NCBI GenBank assembly: GCA_023450335.1 | Contig: JAEXHA010000021.1 | Location: forward strand, 62,001-126,000 | Reading direction: 5' to 3' | DNA from: Actinomycetes bacterium | Lineage (GTDB): Bacteria > Actinomycetota > Actinomycetes > Actinomycetales > Microbacteriaceae | Length of the DNA: 64,000 nucleotides | Shown: one piece after another, positions 20,142 through 29,028 of the stretch | Position numbering within the stretch: the stretch's first letter is position 1 | How the letters are laid out: each line of letters starts with the position of its first letter | Position numbers and translations under genes: made by a program | The notes under the pieces: model-generated | Told to the model about the DNA's origin: nothing | The model's database searches: none | What the model saw: the letters and a program-made list of their open reading frames with translations, nothing else

Positions 20142-21487
20142 GCGCCGCCACCCTTCCAGTCTTCGTCGGCTGCGAGCAGCAGCGCCTCACCGGCCAGCAC
20201 GACGCTGCCGGCGATGACCACGGCACGGCGGTCGGCGGCGCCGGCCCACCGGCGCGCCTCCTCGGTTGCGGCGCGGAGGCCGTCGTGCACGGTCACCGGT
20301 ACCCCGGCGGCCTCGACCAGATCCGCCAGCGCATCGGGGCCCGCGGCGCGCTCGGAGTCGGGGGCGACGGCGAACACGTGCGTGGCGGCCGGAGCGATCT
20401 GCGCGATGATGCCCGAGGCGTCCTTGTCGCCGAGCACTCCCAGCACCACACCCCATTCGTCGAAGTCGAACGACGTCGCCAGCGCCTCGACGAGGGAGCG
20501 CATTCCGTGCGGGTTGTGCGCACTGTCGACCAGGACGGTGGGGGCCACGCCCAGCAGCTGCAGACGCCCGGGGCTGGTCACTTCCGCCAGCGCCTCCGCC
20601 AGCACATCCGGTGCCAGCGCCTGCGTGCCGGCGCCGATGAGCGACTCGACAGCGGCGATGGCCAGGGCCGCGTTGTGGCCCTGGTGGGCCCCGTACAGCG
20701 GCAGATAGAGGTCGTCGTACTGCCCCGCCAAGCCCCGTACGGAGATCATCTGACCGCCCACCGCGAGCGTCTGAGCGGACAACGCGAACCCGTCGTCCTC
20801 GAGGGCGAGGGTGGCGCCCTGCGCTGCTGCGGCATCGCGCAGCACCGTCAGAGCCTCGGGCGGCTGCACGGCGGACACGGCGGCGGCGCCGGCCTTGATG
20901 ATCCCCGACTTGACGGTCGCGATCTTCGTGATCGTGTCGCCCAGCCGGTCGGCGTGGTCGATGGCGATCGGCGCGAAGACGGCGACGTCGCCGTCGGCCG
21001 TGTTCGTCGAATCCCACGCCCCGCCCATCCCCACCTCGATGATCGCGACGTCGACCGGGGCATCGGCGAAGGCTACGAAGGCGAGAACCGTCAGCAGCTC
21101 GAAGAACGTCAGCGGTGCGTCACCGGCGGCGGCCAGTTCCGCATCGACGATGTCGATGAACGGCTCGACCTCATCCCACGCGTCGGCGATCAGACCGTCG
21201 GCGATGGGCACACCGTCGACCATCACCCGCTCTGTGAACCGCTCCAGATGCGGGCTGGTGAACAGGCCGGTGCGCAAGCCGTGCGCGCGCACGATGCTCT
21301 CGATGACGCGACTGGTCGAGGTCTTGCCGTTGGTGCCGGTCACGTGGACCACGCGGTAGGTGCGCTGCGGGTCGTCGAGCAGCTCGAGCACCCGCCGGGT
21401 GCGCTCGACGCGCGGCTGTACCCACTGCTCGCCCTGGCGTGTCAGCAGGGCCGCGTACACGGCATCGGCTCGGGCGCGGTCGTTCAT
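20138..21487 (-). CDS. folC: Folylpolyglutamate synthase / dihydrofolate synthase
   Basis: Mur-ligase-type ATP enzyme that adds glutamate to dihydropteroate and to folates. The 449-residue product has the P-loop [12 protein letters not shown] near 48-59, [13 protein letters not shown] with the folate-binding omega loop, [12 protein letters not shown] near 158-169, the DH of IDHADRLG, and [10 protein letters not shown] near 322. The ATG overlaps the ileS stop by ATGA. Confidence 0.96.
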   Translation of the reverse strand: MNDRARADAVYAALLTRQGEQWVQPRVERTRRVLELLDDPQRTYRVVHVTGTNGKTSTSRVIESIVRAHGLRTGLFTSPHLERFTERVMVDGVPIADGLIADAWDEVEPFIDIVDAELAAAGDAPLTFFELLTVLAFVAFADAPVDVAIIEVGMGGAWDSTNTADGDVAVFAPIAIDHADRLGDTITKIATVKSGIIKAGAAAVSAVQPPEALTVLRDAAAAQGATLALEDDGFALSAQTLAVGGQMISVRGLAGQYDDLYLPLYGAHQGHNAALAIAAVESLIGAGTQALAPDVLAEALAEVTSPGRLQLLGVAPTVLVDSAHNPHGMRSLVEALATSFDFDEWGVVLGVLGDKDASGIIAQIAPAATHVFAVAPDSERAAGPDALADLVEAAGVPVTVHDGLRAATEEARRWAGAADRRAVVIAGSVVLAGEALLLAADEDWKGGGA

Positions 21488-24400
21488 GATGTGGCCTCTC
21501 CGACGCCGGTCGCGTCGATCGTGACGATGATCGGTGCCTTGTCGGTGCCCAACGCACGGGCGCCGCTGATGTGCACGCCGTCGCCCGGGCTGACCACCTC
21601 GTCGACGAGCCGGTCCATCTCGTCGGTGGTCTGCACGGCGAACCCGATCGCGAGGGTCTCGGCGGCGATGAGCTCGGCGTGTGCGCGCAGGGCGTCGGCC
21701 GGGCCGGCCGCTGCGTTCAGCGCGAGCACGATGCGGTCCGAGACGTCCAGTCCGGCGCTCTTGCGCGCCTCCTGCACGACGCGGATCGCGTCGCGGGCCA
21801 CTCCCTCGGCCTCCAGTTCGGGGGTGGTCACCGTGTCGAGCAGCACAAACCCGCCCCGCCCGGCGCCCGTGCCCGGCAACAGCGCGATCGCGGTGCCTTC
21901 GGCGACGCCACCCGCCTCCAACGTCAGCTCGTACTCACCGGCCTGCAGGGCTACGCCGTCGACGACCACGACGCCGTCTGTTTCCGTCCACACGCCCGCC
22001 TTGGCGCCCGCGATCACGTGCTGCACGAGCTTGCCCAGGCGCGGTCCCGCAGCACGGGCGTTCACGCTCAGTCGCTGACTGATGCCGTACTGCTCGGCGA
22101 GGCCCTCGGTCAGCTCGACCGACTCGACGCGCTTGACGTTGAGCTCGTCGCGCAGGATGTCCTCGAACTGGCCGAGGCCGGCGGCGTTCGGCACCGCGAC
22201 GGTGAGCGAGGCCAGCGGCAGCCGTACGCGCTTGCCCTCCTTCTTGCGCAACGCGTTGGCGACCGACGACACCGTGCGCACGGTGTCCATCGCGGCGCGG
22301 ATGTCCGTCGCGGGCGCGAACGCCCCGGCATCCGGCCAGTCGGTCAGGTGCACGCTGCGACCGCCGGTGAGCCCCTGCCAGACGCGTTCGGCCACGAGCG
22401 GAATGAGCGGGGCGGCGACCCTCGTGAGGGTCTCGAGCACGGTGTAGAGGGTGTCGAACGCCTCGCGGCTGCGCGGATCGTCGTCCACGCCCTGCCAGAA
22501 GCGGTCGCGCGACCGGCGGATGTACCAGTTGGTGAGCACCTCGGCGAACTCGCGCAGCCGTGCAGCCGCCGTCGTCGAATCGAGCACGTCCAGCTCCCCC
22601 GCGACGTCGCGCACCAGGTCGCCGGTCAGGGCGAGGATGTGCCGATCGAGGACGTTCGTCGAGTCGGTGCGCCACGTCGCCGTGTACCCCGCGCCGCCGG
22701 CGGCGTTGGCGTACGTCGCGAAGAAGTACCAGGCACTCCACAGCGGCAGCAAGAACTCGCGCACCCCGGCGCGGATGCCCTCTTCGGTCACGATGAGGTT
22801 GCCGCCGCGGAGCACCGACGATGACATCAGGAACCAGCGCATGGCGTCCGACCCGTCGCGGTCGAAGACCTCACTGACGTCGGGGTAGTTGCGCAGCGAC
22901 TTCGACATCTTCAGGCCGTCACTGCCCAGCACGATGCCGTGGCAGGCCACGCCCGAGAAGGCGGGTCGGTCGAACAGGGCGGTCGACAGCACGTGCATGA
23001 CGTAGAACCAGCCACGGGTCTGACCGATGTACTCGACGATGAAGTCCGCCGGCGCGTGCTCATCGAACCATTGCTGGTTCTCGAACGGGTAGTGCACCTG
23101 GGCGTAGGGCATCGACCCCGAGTCGAACCACACGTCGAACACGTCCTCGATGCGGCGCATCGTCGATGTCCCGGTGGGATCGTCGGGGTTCGGACGGGTG
23201 AGATCGTCGATGTAGGGACGGTGCAGGTCGACCTCGCCGGCCTCGTTGCGCGGCAGGCGTCCGAAATCGCGCTCGATCTCAGCGAGCGAGCCGTACACGT
23301 CCACACGCGGGTACTCGGGGTCGTCGCTGCGCCACACCGGGATGGGGGAGCCCCAGAACCGGTTGCGGCTGATCGACCAGTCGCGCGCGCCCTCGAGCCA
23401 TTTGCCGAACTGCCCGTGCTTGACGTTCTCGGGCGCCCAGGTGATCTGCTCGTTGTTCGCCAGCAGACGGTCCTTGATGGCGGTGACCCGCACGAACCAG
23501 CTCGAAACGGCCTTGTAGATCAGAGGGTTCCGGCAGCGCCAGCAGTGCGGATAGGAGTGCTCGTAGCTGGCCTCGCGCAGCAGGCGACCGGCGCTGCTGA
23601 GCAGCCGGATCAGGGGCCTGTTGGCATCCATCCACAGCTGCCCGGCCACGTCGGCGACCTGGGGCAGGAAGCGTCCGCCGTCGTCGAGGCTCATGATCAG
23701 CGGGATGCCCGCTGCTCCCGTGACCCGCTGGTCGTCCTCGCCATAGGCGGGGGCCTGGTGGACGATGCCGGTGCCGTCGCTGGTGGTGACGTAGTCGTCG
23801 ACGAGGATGCGCCACGCACGCTCGGTGCCCCAGACCTCGGTGTCGGCGTAGTAGTCGAAGAGCGGGTCGTAGTGCACGTCGGCAAGGTCGCTGCCGAGGA
23901 TCGTGCGCTCCACGGCGGCGCGGGCGTCCTCGGCCGAGGCATAGCCGAGATCCTTGGCGTACCCGCCGAGCAGGTCGGATGCCATCAGGTAGCGGTGTCC
24001 GGTCGCTTCGGCGGGGTGCTCGTGGACATCCGCAGCGCCGCCCGGCCCGCCGGGGACGACGACGTAGGTGATGTCCGGGCCGACAGCCAGCGCAAGGTTG
24101 GTGGGCAGCGTCCAGGGTGTCGTCGTCCACGCGAGGGCTCGCACAGCGGTCAGCCCGAGCGCCTCGGCCTTGGCCCCGACGAGGGGGAAGGTCACCGTCA
24201 CGGACGGGTCCTGACGCATCTGGTACACGTCGTCGTCCATGCGCAGTTCGTGGTTGGACAGGGGCGTCTCGTCGCGCCAGCAGTACGGCAGCACGCGATG
24301 TCCCTCGTAGGCGAGGTCTTTCTCCCAGAGCTGCTTGAACGCCCACAGCACCGACTCCATGTACCCGGTGTCGAGCGTCTTGTAGCCGCGATCGAAGTCC

Positions 24401-24855
24401 ACCCACCGGGCCTGACGCGTGACGTAGTCCTCCCACTCGCGCGTGTACGCGAGGACAGACTCGCGGGCCTTCGCGTTGAACGCCGCGATGCCCATCTGCT
24501 CGATCTCGCCCTTCTCGGTCAGCCCGAGCTGTTTCATCGCCTCGAGCTCGGCCGGCAGACCGTGCGTGTCCCAGCCGAACACCCGGTCGACCTTCTTGCC
24601 GCGCATCGTCTGGAACCGCGGGAAGAGATCCTTGGCGTAGCCGGTGAGCAGGTGACCGTAGTGCGGCAGTCCGTTGGCGAACGGTGGGCCGTCATAGAAG
24701 ACCCACTCGTCGGCGCCGGCCCGCTGCGCGATCGACGCGGCGAAGGTGGCGTCGCGGTGCCAGAAGTCGAGCACGTCGCGCTCGATCTGGGGGAAGCGAG
24801 GGCTCGGGACGACCTCGGCCGCGGGGCCGAACGCTGAGGGCTTGGGATAGGTCAT
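21484..24855 (-). CDS. ileS: Isoleucyl-tRNA synthetase
   Basis: Charges tRNA-Ile and edits valine. The 1123-residue product has [15 protein letters not shown] (HIGH motif) near 61-75, a CP1 editing domain with [27 protein letters not shown] near 650, and a long C-terminal region. The length and the WTxxRFWG-type [11 protein letters not shown] segment match the eukaryote-like IleRS2 type common in actinobacteria, some of which resist mupirocin. I chose [16 protein letters not shown], the ATG just after the T-box and a CTGGAGAG ribosome site; the longer open frame would run through the T-box. Confidence 0.96.
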   Translation of the reverse strand: MTYPKPSAFGPAAEVVPSPRFPQIERDVLDFWHRDATFAASIAQRAGADEWVFYDGPPFANGLPHYGHLLTGYAKDLFPRFQTMRGKKVDRVFGWDTHGLPAELEAMKQLGLTEKGEIEQMGIAAFNAKARESVLAYTREWEDYVTRQARWVDFDRGYKTLDTGYMESVLWAFKQLWEKDLAYEGHRVLPYCWRDETPLSNHELRMDDDVYQMRQDPSVTVTFPLVGAKAEALGLTAVRALAWTTTPWTLPTNLALAVGPDITYVVVPGGPGGAADVHEHPAEATGHRYLMASDLLGGYAKDLGYASAEDARAAVERTILGSDLADVHYDPLFDYYADTEVWGTERAWRILVDDYVTTSDGTGIVHQAPAYGEDDQRVTGAAGIPLIMSLDDGGRFLPQVADVAGQLWMDANRPLIRLLSSAGRLLREASYEHSYPHCWRCRNPLIYKAVSSWFVRVTAIKDRLLANNEQITWAPENVKHGQFGKWLEGARDWSISRNRFWGSPIPVWRSDDPEYPRVDVYGSLAEIERDFGRLPRNEAGEVDLHRPYIDDLTRPNPDDPTGTSTMRRIEDVFDVWFDSGSMPYAQVHYPFENQQWFDEHAPADFIVEYIGQTRGWFYVMHVLSTALFDRPAFSGVACHGIVLGSDGLKMSKSLRNYPDVSEVFDRDGSDAMRWFLMSSSVLRGGNLIVTEEGIRAGVREFLLPLWSAWYFFATYANAAGGAGYTATWRTDSTNVLDRHILALTGDLVRDVAGELDVLDSTTAAARLREFAEVLTNWYIRRSRDRFWQGVDDDPRSREAFDTLYTVLETLTRVAAPLIPLVAERVWQGLTGGRSVHLTDWPDAGAFAPATDIRAAMDTVRTVSSVANALRKKEGKRVRLPLASLTVAVPNAAGLGQFEDILRDELNVKRVESVELTEGLAEQYGISQRLSVNARAAGPRLGKLVQHVIAGAKAGVWTETDGVVVVDGVALQAGEYELTLEAGGVAEGTAIALLPGTGAGRGGFVLLDTVTTPELEAEGVARDAIRVVQEARKSAGLDVSDRIVLALNAAAGPADALRAHAELIAAETLAIGFAVQTTDEMDRLVDEVVSPGDGVHISGARALGTDKAPIIVTIDATGVGEATS

Positions 24856-25055
24856 GTCTCTCCAGCAGGTTGCGATGCTTCCTGCGAGGACGACCCTCCC
24901 GATGGGAGACCCGCGGTACCACCCCGCGTTGCCGGGCCTTCGCCCCGCCACTCTCACTGCGGCTGTCACGGGCCTGCCCCGCCCGGTTCTACTCCCCCGG
25001 CCGTGGCCGGGGTTTCTTCCGAGTGCTCCCCGGTGATGGCCGGATCGATGCGTGT
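24856..25055 (-). promoter_or_regulatory. ileS T-box riboswitch leader
   Basis: The leader holds the T-box core TGGTACCGCGG (minus strand, 24913-24923) that pairs with the acceptor end of uncharged tRNA. About 110 nt upstream, GGCCATCACCGGGGAGC contains the isoleucine specifier ATC (25035-25037). The short stem I is typical of translational actinobacterial ileS T-boxes. A -10 TAGAAT lies at 25062-25067, so transcription would start near 25055. GGGTCTCCC after the core could pair with the GGAGAGAC ribosome site before the ATG, which suggests control of translation rather than termination; that pairing is inferred. Confidence 0.92.
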
Positions 25056-25100
25056 GGACCGATTCTAGCCGGTGCAGCCGGTCGCGTCCGCTGCCGCGCG

Positions 25101-25106
25101 TACGGT
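25101..25106 (+). promoter_or_regulatory. Predicted -10 element of the pentapeptide-like gene (leaderless)
   Basis: TACGGT lies six nucleotides before the ATG. It diverges from the ileS T-box promoter 35 bp away. Confidence 0.45.
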
Positions 25107-25112
25107 GAGACC

Positions 25113-25769
25113 ATGGCCTCTCGTATCCGGGTCCCCGCGCGGCCGCGCATGAGCCGCCCCGAGCTGCCCGACACCCTCGAACCCGTGACGATGCTCGCGC
25201 GTCACTCCGACGTTGTCGGGGCCCGCATCGCGGGCCTGCACGGCGAGGTCGACGCGGCCTTCAGCCATCTCGCCGAATGCGTGATCGTGGCATCCGTCGA
25301 CCGGCTCGACCTCGGTGGCGCAACCATCGTCGACACGCGCGCCGAGACGTTCACCGCGACCGAGGTGATCGCGCGCGATGCCCGATGGCGCACGGTCGAG
25401 GTCAGCGGCGGACGCATCGGCACGCTCGATCTGCTGCGTGCCGAGCTCGACGTCGTCACATTCTGTGACGTGCGCATCGACTACCTGTCGCTGTCGGGGG
25501 CGCGGCTGCGCGATGTGCAGTTCGAGCGCTGCCGGATCGGCACACTCGATGTGCCACAGGCCGCGTTCGAGCGGGTGTCCTTCGAGGATTGCCAGGTCGA
25601 TGAGGTCGACACGCGAGATCTGCGCGCCCGTGACGTCGACCTGCGCGGACTCGAGGCTCTCTCGTTCACCGACCCGGCAGGACTGCGCGGCACCACCCTC
25701 GACGACCGCCAGGCGCAGCTGCACGCGGCGGCTTTCGCCACCGCGCTCGGCATCAGCGTCACGGAGTGA
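25113..25769 (+). CDS. Pentapeptide-repeat-like protein
   Basis: A 218-residue protein whose middle (about 60-195) shows a five-residue rhythm with small or hydrophobic central residues, such as [18 protein letters not shown] and [15 protein letters not shown], consistent with a right-handed quadrilateral beta-helix. The repeats are degenerate. Some pentapeptide proteins mimic DNA and bind gyrase, but nothing here shows that. The N-terminus is basic ([16 protein letters not shown]). It is divergent from ileS and convergent with the ArsA-like gene. Confidence 0.78.
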   Translation: MASRIRVPARPRMSRPELPDTLEPVTMLARHSDVVGARIAGLHGEVDAAFSHLAECVIVASVDRLDLGGATIVDTRAETFTATEVIARDARWRTVEVSGGRIGTLDLLRAELDVVTFCDVRIDYLSLSGARLRDVQFERCRIGTLDVPQAAFERVSFEDCQVDEVDTRDLRARDVDLRGLEALSFTDPAGLRGTTLDDRQAQLHAAAFATALGISVTE

Positions 25770-25809
25770 CAGCTGGCGCCGTTTGGCGGCGTCTGCCGAC
25801 TGATCGCCG

Positions 25810-26778
25810 TCAGCTCTCCGCTTCCAGGAGACCGGCGAGCCGACCCAGTGCATCCGGACCCGTCAGCTCCCCCGCCACAAGCGGCACCTCGAGCATGTCG
25901 AGGTCGGGGAGCTGCGTGCGCACGTGCGCGAGGTGTGCATCCTCCCCGGCGCGGCGTGTGCGCAGCAGTTCGCCGGCGTCGGCGGGCGACCGGCGGTTAG
26001 CGATAAGGGCCGCCACATTCACGTGCAGTACGCGCAGTCTCTCGACGAGGTCCAGGGTCTCGGCGACAGGGAGGGCTTCGGCGGTGAAGACGATGACGAA
26101 CCCCGAACGACGCGGATCGGTGATCGCGTGTTGCAGGGCATCGAACCGGTCGCGCCGCTGTTGCAGGCTGCGACGCAGATCGGCCTGGGCCGCCGCCGCG
26201 GGGTCTTCTCGGCCGGTGACCCCGCGCATGGCTGCCGAGAAGCGCTCCGAGCGGTCGCGGTTGCGCAGCAGCGTCTCCGTCCACCCCGCCAACTGGCCCG
26301 GCAGCGCCAACAGGCGCAGGGTATGACCGGAGGGTGCGGTGTCGAAGATCACGACGTCGTAGTCGTCCTGGCCCAGCTGAGCAAGCTCGGCGATGCGCTC
26401 CAGCACCGCGGATTCGTGACTGCCCGGCGCGTCTTTGGCTCGCAGAAGGTGTGCGCGCGCGGCGCTGTGCTGACGCTCGGGAAGCAGACGCAGCATGGTC
26501 TCCTCCACGCCCGTCAGATGACGAACGATCGTCGCCTGCGGGTCGATCTCGACGCCGTCGATCATCCCCCCGCCGAAGTCGGCCAGACGCACCGGCCGGT
26601 CTCCCACCGCTCGTTCCCAGAGGTGACCGAGGTTGTGGGCAGGGTCTGTGGAGACCACGAGCACCTTCTCGCCGTGGCGAGCGCGCGCCACGGCGAGGGC
26701 AGATGCCAGAGACGTCTTGCCCACTCCTCCCTTGCCGCCGACGAAGAGCAGTCGACGGCGAAGAGCCTCTAACAGCAT
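25810..26778 (-). CDS. ArsA/GET3-family ATPase, cysteine-free, paired with a cory-CC-star protein
   Basis: P-loop ATPase of the SIMIBI class. The 322-residue product has the deviant Walker A GGKGGVGKTS (about 13-22), STDPAHNLGHLW (switch I) and DTAPSGHTLRLL near 128-139, the ArsA/Get3 A-loop. Arsenite pumps carry metal-binding cysteines, but this protein has no cysteine at all, so arsenite export is unlikely. Its ATG lies inside the last codons of the upstream small gene, in a 10-bp overlap, so translation is coupled. With cstA it forms a three-gene operon. A role as a targeting or assembly ATPase for its partners is inference; I do not assign a substrate. Confidence 0.85.
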   Translation of the reverse strand: MLLEALRRRLLFVGGKGGVGKTSLASALAVARARHGEKVLVVSTDPAHNLGHLWERAVGDRPVRLADFGGGMIDGVEIDPQATIVRHLTGVEETMLRLLPERQHSAARAHLLRAKDAPGSHESAVLERIAELAQLGQDDYDVVIFDTAPSGHTLRLLALPGQLAGWTETLLRNRDRSERFSAAMRGVTGREDPAAAAQADLRRSLQQRRDRFDALQHAITDPRRSGFVIVFTAEALPVAETLDLVERLRVLHVNVAALIANRRSPADAGELLRTRRAGEDAHLAHVRTQLPDLDMLEVPLVAGELTGPDALGRLAGLLEAES

Positions 26779-27059
26779 GAAATGTGATCCAGAGGGGTTC
26801 GAGGCATGCCCATCCGACGATGCCAATCGTGAAAATCCGTGGCCAGCAGAGGCATCAGCTCGACGCTGTAGTAGGCCGCGGGGTCCGGCACTCCGAGGGC
26901 CTCACCGAGCACGATGAGCGCGAACAGGTCGTCCTCGTCACGCCGCTCCCGGGCCAGGGTCTGCCGATAGGGACCCGCGTAGTACTCCGCGAGCCCCTGC
27001 CAGACGGCGGCCCAGCGCTGCTTCATTCGCTGGACCGCCGCGGAATCAATCATCGACAA
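26769..27059 (-). CDS. Small cory-CC-star family protein ending in Cys-Cys
   Basis: A 96-residue protein that ends DHISCC followed directly by the stop (TGC TGT TAG), matching the family known in annotation as cory-CC-star, recognised from memory. The N-terminal half has VWQGLAEYYAGPYRQTLARE, the conserved Tyr-rich segment, then an acidic stretch and a C-terminal region with SVELMPLLATDFHDWHRRMG. These two cysteines are the only ones in the protein. It starts 10 bp after cstA. Small YbdD/YjiX-type proteins accompany CstA in proteobacteria, so this may be a functional counterpart. Function is otherwise unknown. Confidence 0.85.
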   Translation of the reverse strand: MSMIDSAAVQRMKQRWAAVWQGLAEYYAGPYRQTLARERRDEDDLFALIVLGEALGVPDPAAYYSVELMPLLATDFHDWHRRMGMPRTPLDHISCC

Positions 27060-27069
27060 GCGTGCTCAC

Positions 27070-28797
27070 TCAGACCTCTTCGCGGACGGCTTGCAGCTGC
27101 GCGTCCTCGCCTTCGTCTTCGGGTGGGTCGGTCGCCGCTCTCCGCATCGCGATGACGGCCTCGACGGCCACCCACACGCTCGAGGCGATGATGATGACAT
27201 CGAGCACCAGCAGCAGCCAGTCCGGGTTCTCGGGATCGGCGAACGTCGCCAGCTGATCGATAGCGGCCCAGAACGACAGGACGAACACGATGATCAGCGG
27301 GATCAGCGCCGGGAGCGGGTTGCGCCGCTTTCTGATCAGCATCACCGCGATGATCGACAGCGTCAGGGATGCCAGCAGCTGGTTCGTCGTGCCGAACAGC
27401 GGCCAGATCCGCAGACCGCCCTCGCCACCGAGCCCCTGCGAGAAGGTGAGGCCCAGTCCGACCACCACGACCACGACCGTGGCGGGGAACTTCGTGATGC
27501 GCACCTTCATCGACGTTCCGATCTCCTGTACGACGAAACGCAGCAGGCGCATGCCGGTGTCCATCGTGGTCGCCGCGAACAGCACAGCCATCGTTGCGAG
27601 CACCGTGGCGCTGAGCGAGGCGGGCAACCCGAGGCCGGATTGCATGATCGCACCGCCTCCATTGACGAACGCACCGACACCGCCGGCCCCGAATGCGCTG
27701 TACACCTCGTCCCATTCGGCGACCGTGCGGAAGCCTGCGATCACGGCGAGGATCGTCCCCAGCGAGAGCAGCCCCTCGCCGACCGCGCCGAAGTAGCCGA
27801 CGAATCGCGCATCGGGCTCCTTGTCCAGCTGCTTCGAACTCGTGCCGGAGGAGACCATGCCGTGGAAACCTGAGATCGCGCCGCACGCGATGGTCACGAA
27901 CAGGAGGGGCACCATGCTCGGCGTGCCCTCGGGTACCGCGGTGTTGATCGCCGGTGCCACGATCTCCAGCCCGTCGGCGGTGAACAGCGTGGCGATGAGC
28001 ACCGAGCCGAACAGCAGAATCAGGCCCACGAAAAGCTGCACGCCGTTGATGTAGTCCCGGGGCTGCAGCAGCATCCATACCGGCAGCAGGGAAGCGATCG
28101 CGCCGTAGATGAACAGGGCGAGGATCCAGAAGGTGGCCGGGCCCATGCCCAGGAAGTCTCCCGGCAGCACGACCGGCACCTGGTCGCCGATCACGATCAG
28201 CCCGTACAGCGCCGCGACGCCGACGATCGTCACCGGAAGCAGATGCCACCGCAGGCGATACACCGCCACGCCCACCAGGAGCGCCACGACGATCGCGCCC
28301 CAGGTCGGGATGACGGCGCTGGGCGTGCTGATCAGCAGGTTCTTGATGACGACGGCGAACGCCGCGATGACCATGAGCAGCAAGAGGAAGATGACAACGA
28401 GGAACAGGCTCGCACCGCGCTTGCCGATGTAGCGTTCGGACAGCGCGCCGATGGACCGGCCCTTGTTGCGGTTGGATGCCCACAGAGCGCCGAGATCGTG
28501 CATCCCGGCGAAGAACACCGTGCCGATGGTGACCCAGAGGAAGGCCGGGACCCAGCCCCAGATCACGGCGATGGCGGGGCCGACGATCGGTGCGGCGCCG
28601 GCCACCGATGTGAAGTGGTGGCCCCACAGGATGAACTTGTTCGTCGGCACGTAGTCGATGCCGTCGTTGAGTTCGTGGGCGGGCGTTGTGAAATGCGGGT
28701 CGAGCCGGAAGATGCTCTTGCCGAGATAGCGCGAATAGAAGAGATACCCGGCGGTGAAGATCACCAGGCCGATCACCATCAGTAAGACAGGGGACAT
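27070..28797 (-). CDS. cstA: CstA-family carbon starvation transporter
   Basis: Polytopic membrane protein of the CstA family. E. coli members import pyruvate (BtsT, CstA) and were linked to peptide use in starvation. The 575-residue product has about 16 hydrophobic segments and the family hallmarks GHHFTSVAGAAPIVGPAIAV near 44-63, GMHDLGALWASNRNKGRSIG and GTLHG-like GFHGMVSSGTSSKQ. I chose the ATG of MSPVLLMVIG, preceded by GGAAAGGAAG as ribosome site; an earlier in-frame start is possible. A weak -10 (TAGCTT, 28848-28853) lies upstream. It heads the operon with the cory-CC-star and ArsA-like genes and diverges from valS. Confidence 0.93.
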   Translation of the reverse strand: MSPVLLMVIGLVIFTAGYLFYSRYLGKSIFRLDPHFTTPAHELNDGIDYVPTNKFILWGHHFTSVAGAAPIVGPAIAVIWGWVPAFLWVTIGTVFFAGMHDLGALWASNRNKGRSIGALSERYIGKRGASLFLVVIFLLLLMVIAAFAVVIKNLLISTPSAVIPTWGAIVVALLVGVAVYRLRWHLLPVTIVGVAALYGLIVIGDQVPVVLPGDFLGMGPATFWILALFIYGAIASLLPVWMLLQPRDYINGVQLFVGLILLFGSVLIATLFTADGLEIVAPAINTAVPEGTPSMVPLLFVTIACGAISGFHGMVSSGTSSKQLDKEPDARFVGYFGAVGEGLLSLGTILAVIAGFRTVAEWDEVYSAFGAGGVGAFVNGGGAIMQSGLGLPASLSATVLATMAVLFAATTMDTGMRLLRFVVQEIGTSMKVRITKFPATVVVVVVGLGLTFSQGLGGEGGLRIWPLFGTTNQLLASLTLSIIAVMLIRKRRNPLPALIPLIIVFVLSFWAAIDQLATFADPENPDWLLLVLDVIIIASSVWVAVEAVIAMRRAATDPPEDEGEDAQLQAVREEV

Positions 28798-28959
28798 GGG
28801 CTGTTCTTCCTTTCCAGCGGGGACCACGTCGTCGACCGCTCACCGGAAAGCTAGCACGCCTGAAAAAACGCTGAGAGGCGCCTCGCCGTGTCACCCGGCC
28901 CCGCGGCGCGGGCGCGTCTGCCCCCCTCCGAGCCCCGGCAGCCACGTCCAGCGCACGGG

Positions 28960-28965
28960 TACACT
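28960..28965 (+). promoter_or_regulatory. Predicted -10 element of valS
   Basis: TACACT gives a leader of about 57 nt containing the small hairpin GGCAC/GTGCC and a GAGGAGA ribosome site. No T-box is visible, in contrast to ileS. Confidence 0.45.
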
Positions 28966-29028
28966 GAGGTGGCCACCCACATTCAGGCACGCTCACACAG
29001 TGCCGCACATATCGTTCGAGGAGATTCC

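Noticed and set aside
20093..22078. A long plus-strand frame opposite folC and the 3' end of ileS
   Set aside because: Explained by codon bias of the minus-strand genes; no domain recognised.
25810..26778. Arsenic resistance ATPase (ArsA)
   Set aside because: No cysteines for arsenite binding and no arsB, arsC or arsD; context is cstA and a cory-CC-star protein.
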